In this document: piece after piece, positions 6,401 through 6,911 of the stretch
Layout of the letters: the number at the start of each line of letters is the position of its first letter
Numbering within the stretch: position 1 is the stretch's first letter
Assembly (NCBI GenBank): GCA_002315535.1
Contig: DCHA01000023.1
Span: 36,000 to 42,910, forward strand
Source of the DNA: Firmicutes bacterium UBA1764
Lineage (GTDB): Bacteria; Bacillota; Clostridia; Peptostreptococcales; Anaerovoracaceae
Direction: 5' to 3'
Length of the DNA stretch: 6,911 nucleotides
Notes under the pieces: model-generated
The model's database searches: none
What the model was told of the DNA's origin: nothing
What the model saw: only the letters and a program-made list of their open reading frames with translations
Translations under genes and position numbers: made by a program

Positions 6401-6641
6401 TGGTAACAATAACCGGCATTTCAGTTCCTTCAGGAACAATAGGACGGAAGATATCCATTCCAAGTGGAACTTCATCTCTGTTCATATAAGGAATGTTTAA
6501 GATTTCCTCAACATTATCAAAATGAACAGCATTCTCTGCTTTAGGTGCACCAAGCTTTTCCATGTCTATGCCCTGCGTTCTCTCAAGAACGGCACGAACA
6601 ACTTCACGCTTGATGACTTTTTTTATTTTCCCTTTCGTCAT
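3471..6641 (-). CDS. Fused HSL-type alpha/beta hydrolase and AMP-forming acyl-activating enzyme
   Basis: The product is one open frame of 1056 residues. Residues 1-25 form a basic helix. Residues 50-305 form an alpha/beta hydrolase of the hormone-sensitive-lipase type: oxyanion HGGG at 82-85, nucleophile S155 in AESAG (first Gly of GxSxG replaced by Ala), likely acid D248 in KADFL and likely base H280. Residues 306-335 are a strongly basic linker. Residues 340-930 form an ANL (acyl-CoA synthetase/adenylation) module: phosphate loop TSGTTNGTRK (538-547), A4-like PPFDFSAASN (607-616), A5 GYGMSET (713-719), A7-like CTYD with D799, A8-like YVGR ending at R814, and A10-like PVGATGK with the presumed catalytic K912. 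Residues 985-1010 form a charged helix, and 1011-1035 are Met/Pro rich. There is no signal peptide. The known families suggest ester hydrolysis followed by ATP-dependent activation of a carboxylic acid to acyl-AMP and then a thioester. The substrate is unknown, and thioesterification by CoA is assumed, not shown. The start has a strong GGAAGGAG 9 bases upstream. Confidence 0.93.
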   Translation of the reverse strand: MTKGKIKKVIKREVVRAVLERTQGIDMEKLGAPKAENAVHFDNVEEILNIPYMNRDEVPLGMDIFRPIVPEGTEMPVIVTIHGGGLTMGDRKISRPFGRILANKGYLVFSIEYRLAPRANVCMELDDICAGLDLVGQKLVDYDVDFDRIFMAAESAGAYLAAYVTAMKGSKKLQEAIGYEPTRVSFKAIGLLSGMLYTNRKDPGGWMLADQIYGEKRADENFLQYMNPEHPEIINNLPPCFLVTSKADFLNNYSFLMDEALKKAGKPCKLLYYGDDDLMHAFTTLQTDHPKAIDSIDRMLAWFEEQAKLQASAKRRKKTLSAKREKMTEAMNDGSLDNQKVWQYIKERASVEPERLYQPAILDCSRTYTYAQMFEEWDKYARVFSALGITDKNKSRVAIVGSISAEPLFSFYAANMTGAAVSMFSYPDLLPGGRWKTMVEKEHITDMVISDIMVTPQMWYEIRKAKEEFGLKNVILLHSRMGGPCIGPAEMVFNEFNYNALKRIPDVQFMDDLVYQYRNEEIRYGKKTGDGIAVICHTSGTTNGTRKPLPFTDRKLNRLCSDSPTGVPKSVFTGMEEMIKAGCFDPTEFAGFGESSSSDLGRIVIIPPFDFSAASNINGFVNMSFASGNTIVLTFFGFLHPKFVRAFKYYNVFLAFSSGFMLDQWMTLPDIEKDAFSSLRILGFGGSYISPAKMEKYEAFLKEHGFKGICFQGYGMSETSGNLFLRPKYSDEDTIGFPDDIDNIRLFDEESGSFHTIKEGVMDGVLYSRSDTMCLNMLDGEKLFDLTEIDGKDYICTYDVVHVDEKGSLSYVGRANQFFTNNEGVKFESGLVEKQLSGQPNINLCGIVPVLDKRIHDTVPLLYVVPEHKENAAEEISKAILDVYTKDEKLKDSVLPSQFVVVDKIPVGATGKIDVYNITRNRTVGTAYNIIPVKTDGVLTDVKYEKAEQINSHTAGTLPEGMGKDSAFGVFDLFTGTPKTLNLKKVPEKVKEKKDELGEMFEKVKPFLPKVDVTMPEFKMDGMMGMPKMPPLLTAITNIAMALVADVQNRTDDFEE

Positions 6642-6647
6642 GTGCTT

Positions 6648-6911
6648 CTACTCCTTCCATTTCATGTTTTTAAAAAAATGCATATTGTCGCAACAGACGG
6701 GATTGTAATAATTCCCGGGCATATACGTCAGACCGGAGTTCTTTATACCTCCGATAGCCTGTCCAACAAGAGACTCGTCCATCATATCCTTCGCGATTCC
6801 CTTATAGACCTTTGATACGATATTCTCATCGTCTTCCTTCATCAAGGCAAGCGATATCTCAAGTATTTCTTTACCGCATCTCTTTGTTTCAACAGAGTAC
6901 TTTTGGCCATC
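6648..6911 (-). CDS. C-terminal 87 residues of an unrecognised protein
   Basis: The frame is open to the right edge of the window and ends in TAG at 6650-6648, so this is the 3' part of a longer gene. Visible features are a soluble, mixed-charge segment (LMKEDDENIVSKVYKGIAKD), a Gly-rich turn (GQAIGGIKNSG), and a Tyr/Cys-rich end with MPGNYYNPVCCDN followed by a basic-aromatic tail (HFFKNMKWKE). Adjacent Cys residues near the terminus could be structural, catalytic or metal-binding. I do not recognise the family. The stop codon lies 6 bases before the ATG of the hydrolase-synthetase gene and the Shine-Dalgarno of that gene is inside this frame, so the two are almost certainly one operon. ATG and TTG codons exist inside the frame (for example at 6845-6840), but the open frame upstream makes a start there less likely. 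Confidence 0.7.
   Translation of the reverse strand, partial: DGQKYSVETKRCGKEILEISLALMKEDDENIVSKVYKGIAKDMMDESLVGQAIGGIKNSGLTYMPGNYYNPVCCDNMHFFKNMKWKE
6651..6658 (-). promoter_or_regulatory. Ribosome binding site of the hydrolase-synthetase gene
   Basis: GGAAGGAG on the minus strand, 9 bases before the ATG at 6641 and within the last codons of the upstream gene. It supports the chosen start and translational coupling. Confidence 0.88.

Overview
The window looks chromosomal and comes from a Gram-positive anaerobe of the class Clostridia. Evidence is the rpsT, lepA, hemW block, clostridial-style LepA and S20 proteins, AAAGGAG-type ribosome binding sites and moderate G+C. The genus cannot be fixed from sequence alone. 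Every supported gene is on the minus strand, so transcription runs from position 6911 toward position 1.

Region by region, in transcription order. (1) 6911-6648 is the 3' end of an unrecognised gene. It ends inside the leader of the next gene. (2) 6641-3471 is a 1056-residue multidomain enzyme. It has an HSL-type alpha/beta hydrolase at the N-terminus, an AMP-forming (ANL superfamily) acyl-activating module in the middle, and a helical then Met/Pro-rich tail. (3) 3422-2571 is a 283-residue low-complexity protein rich in Met, Phe, Asn, Gln and Pro. It carries nested repeats: six NPQFM-like pentapeptides between two copies of a 20-residue Met-rich module, plus a doubled FVKKM motif at the C-terminus. 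(4) 2568-2492 is an AT-rich spacer with a perfect dyad and a probable promoter. (5) 2491-2210 is rpsT (ribosomal protein S20), followed by a strong intrinsic terminator at 2167-2127. (6) 2089-278 is lepA (elongation factor 4). Its stop overlaps the start of (7) hemW, whose N-terminal third is present (278-1) and which has a strong hairpin just inside its coding start.

The window joins a conserved housekeeping half (1-2491) to an accessory-looking half (2571-6911). In the accessory half, one polypeptide could both release an acyl group from an ester and activate the acid by adenylation. The next gene encodes a repeat-rich protein with no visible catalytic motif, which may be a scaffold, granule-coating or condensate-forming partner. 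Both proteins have Met-rich C-terminal parts with an MP[EA]F-type motif, which hints at physical association. That pairing is the best candidate here for an undescribed system. Its substrate and biological role are not determinable from the sequence.
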